Source: Methanolobus psychrotolerans | Lineage (GTDB): Archaea > Halobacteriota > Methanosarcinia > Methanosarcinales > Methanosarcinaceae | DNA: 52,544 bases | Direction of reading: 5' to 3' | NCBI RefSeq assembly: GCF_002243045.1 | Contig: NZ_MBKP01000039.1 | Location: 1 to 52,544 of the forward strand | Part shown: positions 33,868 through 43,406 of the stretch, piece after piece | Layout of the letters: each line of letters opens with the position of its first letter | Numbering within the stretch: the first letter of the stretch is position 1 | Position numbers and translations under genes: made by a program | Notes under the pieces: generated by a model | Told to the model about the DNA's origin: nothing | The model's input: the letters and a program-made list of their open reading frames with translations, nothing else | Databases searched by the model: none

Positions 33868-35142
33868 ATGATGAGCAGAACTAAATATCTCCTGAATCCT
33901 TACAGAAGAATTACACTTTTATCCCTGATACTGACATTTATTCTCTTCTGTATCCCGCTCGCCTCAGCAGATTCTGTTGTCTGTATATCGCCGTCCGGTC
34001 AGGACATATATGCAAACCATGATTTTGATGTATTCATCAATATAGAACCAGAAACACCTATTGCAGGTGCACAACTGGACATTTCGTTTGATAACGACAT
34101 GATTACTGCAAATCGTGTGGATGACGGAGGATTCTTTAAGCAGGAAGGAATAATGTCGATCTTTATCGGAGGAACAATTGATAATCCGCACGGAAGGATC
34201 AATGGTCTGTTTGCAGTAACTTTGGGTAAAGCTGAAGTAAGCACGCCGGAAAACTTTGCACATGTCACTTTCACAGCCTCCAATAAAACAGGAAACTGTA
34301 TTATCAGTCTTTCCAATGTGATAATGAGTGATTCTGACGGAAAGGCAATTCCCGTAACTGTCAGCAATGCGCAGGTCAACATTATAGAAACATCTGCATC
34401 TTTGATCCAGGAAAGCATTGCCAGCTCAGGAGGAGGGAGTGGCGGTGGTGGTGGCGGCGATACCGGCGAGAATACCGAGAACATTGACTTTATGGAAGTA
34501 GAGAAGCTCTATGTAACCGGGGACTATGATGTTGTTTATCTATTTGATGAGAATACAAATCCTGTCAGGTCTATCAGTTACAGGTCACTGAAGAATGCCG
34601 GATTCATAACAAGTACCATCGAGGTACTTAAGGATGTGTCATCGACAGTTTCTGAAAAACCGGACGGGATAATTTACAGGAATATGAACATCTGGGTTGG
34701 AAAAGCAGGATATGCCACTGAAAATAACATTGAAGATACCAGGATTTCTTTTATCGTCCTTAAAAAATGGATGCAGTCCAATGATATTGGAACCGGCAAC
34801 ATACACATGAAAAGATATTCTGATGGAAAATGGGAGAAACTTGACACTGAAATGACAGGAGAAAATGAGGATTTTATACTCTATGAAGCAAAAACCCCTG
34901 GATTCTCGCCGTTTGCAATCACCGCAGATGTGCCATATGAAAATCCAATGGAGAAAGTTATTTCAAATAGTGATACTGACAACAAGGTATTATTACCGGA
35001 AGAAGAAAACAGTCTGGATACAAAAAGTCCTGCTTCTGTTGTGTCAGACACGAATTCCGCAAAACTGGCACAGAACAGCTTATTACTTTTTTGTCCTTCC
35101 ATATTCATCATTTTACTTTGCAGACGTTGCAGATTCATTTAG
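33868..35142 (+). CDS. Secreted cohesin-domain surface protein with PGF-pre-PGF domain
   Basis: About 424 residues. A signal peptide (hydrophobic LSLILTFILFCIPLASA) is followed by a cohesin-like domain (about 40-170: repeated beta strands, AGAQLDISFDNDMI, FAHVTFTASN), a Gly/Ser-rich linker near 190-205, and a second beta-rich domain (about 215-365) ending KTPGFSPFAI, the hallmark of the PGF-pre-PGF domain common in Methanosarcinales surface proteins. The C-terminus has a hydrophobic stretch followed by RRCRF, which could be a membrane anchor; no PGF sorting motif was seen before it. The frame opens with TTG at 33856, but ATG at 33868 is more likely. It is probably cell-surface; its dockerin partner, if any, is unknown. 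Confidence 0.82.
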   Translation: MMSRTKYLLNPYRRITLLSLILTFILFCIPLASADSVVCISPSGQDIYANHDFDVFINIEPETPIAGAQLDISFDNDMITANRVDDGGFFKQEGIMSIFIGGTIDNPHGRINGLFAVTLGKAEVSTPENFAHVTFTASNKTGNCIISLSNVIMSDSDGKAIPVTVSNAQVNIIETSASLIQESIASSGGGSGGGGGGDTGENTENIDFMEVEKLYVTGDYDVVYLFDENTNPVRSISYRSLKNAGFITSTIEVLKDVSSTVSEKPDGIIYRNMNIWVGKAGYATENNIEDTRISFIVLKKWMQSNDIGTGNIHMKRYSDGKWEKLDTEMTGENEDFILYEAKTPGFSPFAITADVPYENPMEKVISNSDTDNKVLLPEEENSLDTKSPASVVSDTNSAKLAQNSLLLFCPSIFIILLCRRCRFI

Positions 35143-35182
35143 AACTCTCAATGCAACCAACAATAAACCACAAGAAAATTTA

Positions 35183-35560
35183 TCAGACCTCTGAAGACGA
35201 CAGATATTTACCTATAACTTCCCTCAGTTTGTCTACATATACAGGTTTAAATAAGTATTCTGAAAAACCAGCCTTCAAGTAGAATTCCCTGTCGTTATTT
35301 CCCTTAATAGAAGCAGTAAATGCTATTACCGGTATGCTTGAAGTTGCATTGTTTTCTTTCAATGTCTTCAGTACCTCAAGCCCATCCATTCCTGGCATTT
35401 GTATATCCATAAATATAAGGTCAAAATGATACTTTTCTGTAGCTTCTAATGCAATTAAACCGTTTTTTGCGTGGAACGCCTTATGACCTTCAGATTCCAC
35501 TATGGACGTAATCAACACTGAAGTTAAAATGTCATCCTCAGCGATTAAAACACAACTCAT
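35183..35560 (-). CDS. Single-domain response regulator (CheY-like)
   Basis: The 125 residues form one REC domain: acidic pair in LIAEDD, phospho-acceptor Asp in LIFMDIQMPGMDG (about residue 53), Thr in AFTAS and Lys in YLFKPV. There is no output domain, so it acts by protein-protein contact. It begins six bases after the stop of the giant kinase at 35567 and uses GGAGTG at that gene's end as ribosome-binding site, so it is very likely the phosphate acceptor of that kinase, which lacks its own receiver. Confidence 0.95.
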   Translation of the reverse strand: MSCVLIAEDDILTSVLITSIVESEGHKAFHAKNGLIALEATEKYHFDLIFMDIQMPGMDGLEVLKTLKENNATSSIPVIAFTASIKGNNDREFYLKAGFSEYLFKPVYVDKLREVIGKYLSSSEV

Positions 35561-35566
35561 AGTTTT

Positions 35567-38500
35567 TCACTCCAGAGTATTTAGGGGTATATTAAATATA
35601 AAATTACTGCCATTTCCAACCTCACTCTCGACCCAAATATTGCCACCGTGCATTTCGACCAGTTTTTTGACCAGGGCCAAACCAAGTCCTGTGCCACCGT
35701 ACTTCCTGGAGATAGAACCATCTATCTGTACAAATGGTTCAAAGATCTTGTCTATTTTTTCGTGTTCTATACCGATTCCTGTATCATGTACAGAAAACTG
35801 GACAGTGCCATTGCTGCTTTTCGCTTCTATCGTTATCGAACCTTCATTATGTGTGAACTTGATGGCATTGTCCACAAGATTATACAGTATGTCCTTAAAC
35901 TTGTTCTCATCTGCAATAATATCTGTGAGATCATTATCGGTTTTTGTAATGATTTTAATGTCTTTCTTTAATGCCTTTGTTAAAAGGAGGCCACGGGTTT
36001 GAGATAATAGATCATCTATATTGACACGTTGCAACTGAAGAGGTTCCAGAAGTCCATATTCTGCATTGGTATAGTCCAGTATCCTGTTAACTATAGTCAG
36101 CAGGTCTTGTCCACTTTGGTGAATGTACCTGGCATATTCCTTATGTTTACTTTCATTATTTTCAATGTTTCCACTGAGCAGCAGGTCCGAAAAGCCAATT
36201 ACAGCAGTTAGCGGTGTTCTGAGTTCATGGGTGACATTCTTTAACAGTTCACTTTTCATGCGGTTTGACTCATCCGCAGCAGCCCTGGCATACAGAAGAG
36301 CTTCTTCTGCTTTAATTCTTGGAGTGATGTCTACCTGTGTCCCTATGAGACGATGTGACCGGCCTTTCTCGTCAATCTCTGTAGCCCTGCCTTTCATTGA
36401 AACCCAGATCCATTCACCAGATCTGTGTTTTATTCTTAGGTCTACATGCAGGGGTTCCAGCAAATTAATAGCCGTGTTCATCGTATTTGTAATGGTTTCT
36501 ACATCATCAGGGTGTATCAAACTCAGAAAAGTATACAGATCTTTTGCAAGCTCATCAGGTCCATACCCACTCATTGTATATATCTCGGAACTCATATAGG
36601 TTTCATAAGTATCCAGATCAAGATCCCAGAAACCAGTTGATGAAGCTTCCATTGCAAGTGACAGTCTCTCTTCACTTTCTTTGAGTGCTTTTTCAGCACT
36701 TTTTTGCTCGGATATGTCTATAACTACTGCAATGGCATATAGGATCGAACCATATTCATCTCTGATGACTTTAGAATAAACTTTTACCCAGACATTATGA
36801 CCGTTTTTATGAATATAACACTTTTCGAATTCAGCTGAATCGATCTCTCCTGCAGAGACTTGCATTATGTACTTTTCTTCCAGATGCAAATCATCAGGGT
36901 GCGTGATATCCCTGAAATTCATTGAAATTAATTCATCTGAAGAATAACCCACTATTTCACAGAAACGGCTATTCATCTTCAACAACCGACCATCAGGGGT
37001 GGCCTGAGCAACACCAACAGATGCCTGCTCAAAAACAGTCTTGAATAATTGTTCACTTGCGTGGAGTGCTTTTTCAGTATCCTTGAGAGAAGTTATATCT
37101 TCGTTGACCACAATGACACCCATCAGATCTCCATCATCATCCAGAACCGGAGCTGAGTAGTTTAGGATTATTCTCTTCTCGCCATCAAAAGCATCGATCT
37201 CAAGCATCTCTTGTTCAACCGTTATTCCTTCTCTTATGGTACGGGCCAGTGCCCATTCATCGGGCGCTAACTCTTCTCCTGAAGGAAGCCGTCGGGCTTT
37301 GAAGACCCTGTATTCTCCAATCCCCACGTGCGGCTCAGCACCCCATATACGGACCCCTTCGGGATTCCCGCTCTGTAACTTCCCGTCGCTGTCCACAAAC
37401 CATAATCCGATCGGCAGTATCTCAAATATCTTGCTAAGAAGTTTCTCACGCTTTTTTAGCTCTTCTTCAGCCAGTTTCTGATCAGTTACATCCCAGTTCG
37501 TTCCGATCATATGTAGCGGTTGACCGGATCCATCACGCTGGACGATAGCAAGAGCCCGGATGTTGCGGACAGTTCCGTTATTCCAGACCACCCGGAACTC
37601 GGTATCGAATTCCTTTTCTCCGCGCAGTGCCATCTGTGTTTCAGAATCACATCTCTCCACATCATCAGGATGCAGACCTGTCTTCCAGGCTTCATAGGCA
37701 CCATCAAACTGGTCCGGAGTTATTCCATAGAGGCGGAACATCTGCTCGTCCCATAAGAGTGTGTTATTTTCTATGTCGTAATCCCAAATACCCACACCTC
37801 CGGCACGCGTAGCCAGTATCAGACGGTCACTGGTTTCCTTCAGTGCCTCTTCTGCTTTTTTAGTGTCCGTAATGTCTCTGGTATTTGAAACCACACCCGC
37901 GATCTCACCGTCATTATCTATATATGGGGAATATGTAATATCGACAAAGCGTTTGCCCAATATAGGGTAATGTATCCACGCCTGGTAACTTACGATCTTA
38001 CCCTTCAGGCATCTGTCGAAATATTCCAGGACCTCATTCTCAAAAACTTCCTTCCCAAGATATTCTGCCACGGTAAGCCCGACAAGTTCTTCACGTCCCC
38101 TACCCGAGAACATTTCGTAGGCATTATTAACGGTAACATACCTGTAGTTCTTATCTACGAGAGAAATGCCGTCCTGGGTTGAAGAAACGATCTGTTCGTA
38201 TATTTTCATTTGCTCTTCGAACTGCTTGCGTTCCGAAATATCCCTGCACACGCAGAACACCAGTTTTTGTCCTGAACAGACTGCGCCGTTAGCACTGATC
38301 TCCATATAGATCTCACTGCCGTTCTTATGCCGATGCACCGTTTCGAATTGAAGACCATCGGCATCAATGCCCCGGATCATCTCCAGCAGCTCTTCCTGGG
38401 TCCATTGCTGATCCCAGTCCCATACATGCAGCTCAAGTGTCTCAGCCGGGGAATAACCGAGCATCTCGGCAAATTTCTGATTGGTTTCGAAGACCTTGCC

Positions 38501-41500
38501 GTGCTCATCGAGAACCACTATGCCGTCAGGCGACTGTTCGATGAGGATGCGGCGTCTTATCGCTTCCTCTTCCAGCTTCGCTTCCGCACGCTTTTGATCG
38601 GTTATATCCAATGCAACACTCAGCACAGCATCCTTTCCCTGCCAGTGTACACGCTTTGTGCTTACTTGCAATGGGAACTTTGTACCATCCTTCTTAATAT
38701 GCCATGCTTCAAAGGATGCACTGCCTTTGTCCATTATCTCCTGCATTCTTTCAGAGATCTTCTGAGCGGTCTGTGGATCATCTAACTGTTGCAGATTAAG
38801 TTGTGCAGCTTCATCCTGCGAGTATCCATGCAATTTGTATGTATTCGGATTTGAATACAAGATATTGCCTTCAAAATCATGAACGGTGATCGAAGCCGGA
38901 GAAGTTGTCATAAGGCTTGCCAGAACCTGCATCTTTTCGTCGGATTCCCTCTTTTCAGTGATATCCTGATGCGTTCCTATACACTTGATGGGAATGCCAT
39001 TCCTGTCCAGCATGAATCGTGATCGTGACTGCCATATGCGCTCCTTCCCGTCAGGAAGCACAACACGAAACTCTATAGGCCAGGCCCTGCGCAGCTCGAA
39101 CATTTTCTTTTTCTCTTCTTCTACAAAGCTGCGATCATCAGGGTGCACCAGGTCGCTCATGAGGCTATCTATGTTACCTGAGAAAGTCTCATCTGAAAGC
39201 CCGGCTAACTTCAAGAGGTTACTGGAGTATTCCAGCGAACCATTCTCAAGATCACAAACAAAGGAACTAATGTTTGCTATGGACTGGGCATCGCTCAGGA
39301 ATGACTCGCTCTCCCGGAGAGCTTCTTCGGCACGTTTGCGCTCGGTTATATCCAAAAGGATGCAATGTGTCTGCTCGAAGCTGCCATCGATCTTGTGACC
39401 GATCCGCCCCTCAAAACTGATGAGCCTTCTCTCGCCCGTCTTGTGAAGCATCTCAAATTCCGACTGAATTATTCCTTTCGCTTTAAAAACAGGAAAACGC
39501 TCACAGTACACTTCTACGAACTCCGGAGCAAGGAAATCACCAAACCATTTGCCAATGACCTCCTCACGTTTGTATCCCAGTGTCTCCAACCATGCTTCGT
39601 TCACCATCAAAAAGCGTCCTTCATCATCAAGAGACTGGTAACCCAGAGGAGCTTGTTCAAACAACTGGGCAAAGCGCTCTTCGCTTTGGCGCAAGGCTTT
39701 CTCGGCCTGCTTACGCTCAGAAATATCCCTGCACACGCAGAACACCAGTTTCTCACCGTTGCATATCGCCCCGTTAGTACTGATCTCAACATCAAGGAAA
39801 CTACCGTCCTTGCGTCGGTGGCGTGTTTCAAACCGGTCACCGGTTTCATTAACATCCCTTACCATCTCAAGCAGTTGCTCTCGTGTAAATTCAGTGTCCC
39901 AGCCCCATAAATACAACTGAGAGACCTCCTCCGGAGAATAACCAAGCATATCAGCAAATTGCTGGTTAGCCTCGTAAACCTTACCATTCTCATCAAGGAC
40001 AACAATACCATCACCGGACTGATCGATAAGAATACGACGCCTGATCACTTCGTTCTCTAACGCTTCTTCTGCCTTTTTACGCTCGGTAATGATCTCCGTG
40101 TAGACTACGATACCGCCTATTGAGCCATCTGCCTCGTACCAGGGACGGCATTCCCAGCGTGTCCAGTCCACTGAACCGTCTTCCCTCTCATAAGGATCTT
40201 CTTCTGAACTGGATACAATCCCCTGCAAAGCCTTTTGGTGAACATCTCTCCATTTTTGAGGCAGATCCGGAAATACATCATAATGGTGCTTTCCAATAAC
40301 ATCCTCTTCCTTTACCTTATACTCATCAAGATAACGCTGACTGACATAGATATACTTCAAGTCCCTGTCATGAACTGCGACGGCGCTTTGGGTGTGCCCA
40401 ATAATATAATGCATCAATTCATGAGAATGGCCAAGTTCATTTAGTGTCCTGGCAAGTTTGATGTTGCTATAGCTTAGCGTTGAGATCATATCAGTCAGCT
40501 TGGTGTAGAACGCCATTACTGTTTCCACTTTTGTCCTATCCAGGCGTGGTACTCTTTCAAGAGCTTCCAGATATTCATTTTCATCAAATCCATATTTATT
40601 TGCCTGCAATCTGAAAGTCTCGTATGGCAGTTCCTCATCATCGAAGAAGAACTGTCCAAAGAACAGGTTCCCCATATGTGAGTCACCCACCATAATGGGA
40701 GTTGAAATGTCCCACATATTATTCTTGCATCTGTAAAGCTTAAATGTGTCAGGAGACACACCTTTTGACAATTGTGTATCACTTTCAATACAATTAGCAC
40801 ATGTTTTTGGATTTACTCGATGAAACTTTGTGCATATATCCTGCCAGCTAGTAGCGACCAAAACCTTACCATGAAGATCAACAATAGCACCACCACCAAT
40901 TTGGGTCAATTGGAAAAAATCATCCATTAATGATTGTAGGGCTTCATGATCAATGATGTCTGCAAGTTCCAGAGTTCCGATATCGCCTTCCGGTTCCACA
41001 ATGGCACTTAACTTCCTTTTTACGTGGGCTTCACTCTTACGCAAGGCATCTTCCATTACCTTACGTTCGGTGATATCCAGGCAATGACCTATATAACCTA
41101 TGAACTGCCCTGTACTGTCGTAGCGGGGTGAACCATCATCAATTACCCATCTGTATTCACCATCATGCCTGCGCAGACGATACTCCATGGAGAATTTTTC
41201 GCGCCTGTCAAAGGCATCCGAATAGGTCTTCAGACAATTCTCCATATCATCCGGGTGAACATTGTCAAGCCACCCTTCACCCAGGTCCTGCTCAAGTGTA
41301 CGTCCGGTGAATTGCATCCAGGGCAAATTAAAGTAATTACAAAGCCCGTCTTTTCCGGAAGTCCAGATCAAAGCCTGACCGGTATTAGCAAGCGTCCGGT
41401 AATTTTGTTCACTCTCCCTGAATGCCTTCTCTGCAGCGATCTTGTGAAGAGCGAAACTCAGATCATCTGCAATTTCAACGAATAAGTCCTGTTCTTCCTT

Positions 41501-43132
41501 GTCATGGGCAAATTCGGAGGGGATCATGACAGCAAGTAAACCATATACCCTGTCACCAAACTGCAATCTATTGGCCATTCCAGACATTCCCGTATGCTCA
41601 CAGGATAAAGAACAATCAGCACAATTGGCATCCGGGTGATCGACAATTACAATATCGTTATGTTCAAGGGCCAGGGTCATGCAGAATGGCAAATTGCCAC
41701 TTTCCAATTGCTTTTTTATAGCCGCACAGCCGATCTCAACCCCCGAAACAGCCGTGGCCGTTACAGACCCATTCGTATCCAGGAGCACCATCCATGCATT
41801 GTAATAACCAAGCGTTCCGGTAAGGTTGGAGCAAGCCTGCTCTATAAGGCGATCGGGATCGTTCTCCCGCACAAGCAACTGATTTACGTTCCTGACAGCC
41901 AGAAGTACCTGTTTAAGGTGCTGTTCGCGTTCTTCAGCTTGCTTGCGCTCAGTGATGTCACGCAAGAAACAGAAAAGACCCTGACCTGCTTTTTCCGAGT
42001 ATGCTGTACTGACCTCTATAGTTAATATCCTGCCATCTTTTGTCTGGTGTTTTGTTTCGAAACGGTCAATTCCCCTCTCTTTCACCTTACAGATATGGGC
42101 AGCGGCCTGTTCCGGATCCTCGTTTACATCCAGATCGGAGATGCTCATCCCAAGCAGTTCCTCACGTGTGTAACCGGTGAGCCTGCAGTATGCATCGTTC
42201 ACTTCACAGATCCTACCTTCCATGTCCAGATGCCAGTAGCCGTCAATAGAGGTCTCGATGGTGGTTCTGTATAGTTCTTCACGTGCAATTATTGTGTATT
42301 CTGCTTCTTTAAAAGCGGTGATATCCACACCAAATATTGCAAGTTTTTCTGTTTTCCCTTCATGGTCAAAAACCGGGTAGATAGAATTGTGAATAATATG
42401 TCCGTTACGCTCATCTTCAAAATGAACAGGTTTGCCTTTTGCAACTACTTCATCGGCTTTTTGTCTTCGTCTTTTTGCCACATCTTCTGAAACAAAGTCG
42501 TAGATATTCTTTCCCCTAAGCATCCCAACAGAAGTTCCCATGCGCTGCGCAACGGTTTCGTTGGATGCGAGGACTTTCCCTGTGATATCAATAAGCAATA
42601 CGGACTCAGTGGAAGCGTTAAGGAGAGCATGAATATCCTTCTCACTATCTCCCAAGTCCATGAGTGACCTATTCATCTCTGTAATGTCTACTATTAATCC
42701 AATAAGGCCGGCGACTTTACCAGAATGATCAGTAAAAGCTATTTTATGAAAGACCACGTCCTTTTCCAAACCATCCGGCGACATTACCTTCCATTGGTAT
42801 ATCTGCTTGCCTTGTTGCTCGAACAGCTTCCGGTCCATATTCTCATATTTTTCTGCAAGTTCCCGCGGTCCCATGTCATAGACTGTCCTGCCTATGATCT
42901 CTTCTTTTGGCTTTCCGGTAAACTCTTCAAATGCCCTGTTACATCCAATGTACTTTCCGGAAATATCTTTATAGAATACAGGTTCAGGAATGGTTTCAAG
43001 TAATGCTTCCACAAAAACAGGATTATTGTTATTTTCACCATTCTTGCATACATGCTCTGTACGACCATCATTACCATGTGAAATTGATTGACGGTTTTTT
43101 CCGTATTCTTCCGAAGGAGCAATTTTTGTCAT
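35567..43132 (-). CDS. Giant sensor histidine kinase with 15 PAS, one GAF and one PocR domain
   Basis: A 2521-residue cytosolic kinase. By eye the order is: three PAS domains (about 35-390), a GAF domain with a CADCSLSC cluster (about 395-590), one PAS, a PocR-type sensory domain (about 715-890) with CANC near 777, eleven more PAS domains (about 900-2270), HisKA with His in THELRTPLTA (about 2303), and HATPase with [12 protein letters not shown] (about 2477). The PAS borders are marked by recurring DITERK-type ends. Two PAS units (about 1024-1137 and 1521-1634) are near copies. No membrane span or receiver is present; the small response regulator follows six bases downstream. PocR domains are believed to sense small organic molecules, and related methanogen kinases control methyl-substrate genes, but the ligand here is unknown. 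Confidence 0.93.
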   Translation of the reverse strand: MTKIAPSEEYGKNRQSISHGNDGRTEHVCKNGENNNNPVFVEALLETIPEPVFYKDISGKYIGCNRAFEEFTGKPKEEIIGRTVYDMGPRELAEKYENMDRKLFEQQGKQIYQWKVMSPDGLEKDVVFHKIAFTDHSGKVAGLIGLIVDITEMNRSLMDLGDSEKDIHALLNASTESVLLIDITGKVLASNETVAQRMGTSVGMLRGKNIYDFVSEDVAKRRRQKADEVVAKGKPVHFEDERNGHIIHNSIYPVFDHEGKTEKLAIFGVDITAFKEAEYTIIAREELYRTTIETSIDGYWHLDMEGRICEVNDAYCRLTGYTREELLGMSISDLDVNEDPEQAAAHICKVKERGIDRFETKHQTKDGRILTIEVSTAYSEKAGQGLFCFLRDITERKQAEEREQHLKQVLLAVRNVNQLLVRENDPDRLIEQACSNLTGTLGYYNAWMVLLDTNGSVTATAVSGVEIGCAAIKKQLESGNLPFCMTLALEHNDIVIVDHPDANCADCSLSCEHTGMSGMANRLQFGDRVYGLLAVMIPSEFAHDKEEQDLFVEIADDLSFALHKIAAEKAFRESEQNYRTLANTGQALIWTSGKDGLCNYFNLPWMQFTGRTLEQDLGEGWLDNVHPDDMENCLKTYSDAFDRREKFSMEYRLRRHDGEYRWVIDDGSPRYDSTGQFIGYIGHCLDITERKVMEDALRKSEAHVKRKLSAIVEPEGDIGTLELADIIDHEALQSLMDDFFQLTQIGGGAIVDLHGKVLVATSWQDICTKFHRVNPKTCANCIESDTQLSKGVSPDTFKLYRCKNNMWDISTPIMVGDSHMGNLFFGQFFFDDEELPYETFRLQANKYGFDENEYLEALERVPRLDRTKVETVMAFYTKLTDMISTLSYSNIKLARTLNELGHSHELMHYIIGHTQSAVAVHDRDLKYIYVSQRYLDEYKVKEEDVIGKHHYDVFPDLPQKWRDVHQKALQGIVSSSEEDPYEREDGSVDWTRWECRPWYEADGSIGGIVVYTEIITERKKAEEALENEVIRRRILIDQSGDGIVVLDENGKVYEANQQFADMLGYSPEEVSQLYLWGWDTEFTREQLLEMVRDVNETGDRFETRHRRKDGSFLDVEISTNGAICNGEKLVFCVCRDISERKQAEKALRQSEERFAQLFEQAPLGYQSLDDEGRFLMVNEAWLETLGYKREEVIGKWFGDFLAPEFVEVYCERFPVFKAKGIIQSEFEMLHKTGERRLISFEGRIGHKIDGSFEQTHCILLDITERKRAEEALRESESFLSDAQSIANISSFVCDLENGSLEYSSNLLKLAGLSDETFSGNIDSLMSDLVHPDDRSFVEEEKKKMFELRRAWPIEFRVVLPDGKERIWQSRSRFMLDRNGIPIKCIGTHQDITEKRESDEKMQVLASLMTTSPASITVHDFEGNILYSNPNTYKLHGYSQDEAAQLNLQQLDDPQTAQKISERMQEIMDKGSASFEAWHIKKDGTKFPLQVSTKRVHWQGKDAVLSVALDITDQKRAEAKLEEEAIRRRILIEQSPDGIVVLDEHGKVFETNQKFAEMLGYSPAETLELHVWDWDQQWTQEELLEMIRGIDADGLQFETVHRHKNGSEIYMEISANGAVCSGQKLVFCVCRDISERKQFEEQMKIYEQIVSSTQDGISLVDKNYRYVTVNNAYEMFSGRGREELVGLTVAEYLGKEVFENEVLEYFDRCLKGKIVSYQAWIHYPILGKRFVDITYSPYIDNDGEIAGVVSNTRDITDTKKAEEALKETSDRLILATRAGGVGIWDYDIENNTLLWDEQMFRLYGITPDQFDGAYEAWKTGLHPDDVERCDSETQMALRGEKEFDTEFRVVWNNGTVRNIRALAIVQRDGSGQPLHMIGTNWDVTDQKLAEEELKKREKLLSKIFEILPIGLWFVDSDGKLQSGNPEGVRIWGAEPHVGIGEYRVFKARRLPSGEELAPDEWALARTIREGITVEQEMLEIDAFDGEKRIILNYSAPVLDDDGDLMGVIVVNEDITSLKDTEKALHASEQLFKTVFEQASVGVAQATPDGRLLKMNSRFCEIVGYSSDELISMNFRDITHPDDLHLEEKYIMQVSAGEIDSAEFEKCYIHKNGHNVWVKVYSKVIRDEYGSILYAIAVVIDISEQKSAEKALKESEERLSLAMEASSTGFWDLDLDTYETYMSSEIYTMSGYGPDELAKDLYTFLSLIHPDDVETITNTMNTAINLLEPLHVDLRIKHRSGEWIWVSMKGRATEIDEKGRSHRLIGTQVDITPRIKAEEALLYARAAADESNRMKSELLKNVTHELRTPLTAVIGFSDLLLSGNIENNESKHKEYARYIHQSGQDLLTIVNRILDYTNAEYGLLEPLQLQRVNIDDLLSQTRGLLLTKALKKDIKIITKTDNDLTDIIADENKFKDILYNLVDNAIKFTHNEGSITIEAKSSNGTVQFSVHDTGIGIEHEKIDKIFEPFVQIDGSISRKYGGTGLGLALVKKLVEMHGGNIWVESEVGNGSNFIFNIPLNTLE
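38230..38570 (-). repeat. Duplicated PAS unit, copy B, in the giant kinase
   Basis: This segment encodes a PAS domain that closely matches the one at 39720-40060. Both share RRRILI, DGIVVLDE, NQxFAxMLGYSP and LVFCVCRDISERKQ, and the DNA string CCCTGCACACGCAGAACACC occurs in both. Recent internal duplication or gene conversion is likely. Confidence 0.8.
39720..40060 (-). repeat. Duplicated PAS unit, copy A, in the giant kinase
   Basis: The partner of the copy at 38230-38570, about 1.5 kb away in the same gene, in the same orientation and frame. Three other PAS domains lie between the copies, so this was either a multi-domain duplication followed by divergence or a transposed copy. Confidence 0.8.
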
Positions 43133-43406
43133 GATCCCTTATGTCTTATAAAGAGGATAATCAATCAAAAGGCAATTTGCAATGCTTGATATCTGGATTC
43201 CCGATGCAGCAAGATGCAAAGATAAAAATGTATGACACATACCTGATTGAAAAATCAGTGCATTCTACAAGTTCATACATTTGATCAGTGAATAACAGAT
43301 CAAACAACCCTTTTTGCTTTATACTTATAATCCCAAGATGTATTCTTATATAGATGTTCCGAATCGCTTATGAAGTTCGAGTATACAGTCCATTGCCTAT
43401 TTTCTA
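43133..43406. other. Intergenic region between the two giant kinases
   Basis: 274 AT-rich bases between the stop of the 2174-residue kinase and the start of the 2521-residue kinase, both on the minus strand. It should hold the promoter of the latter. I see no gene, and no dyad that I can defend. Confidence 0.4.
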
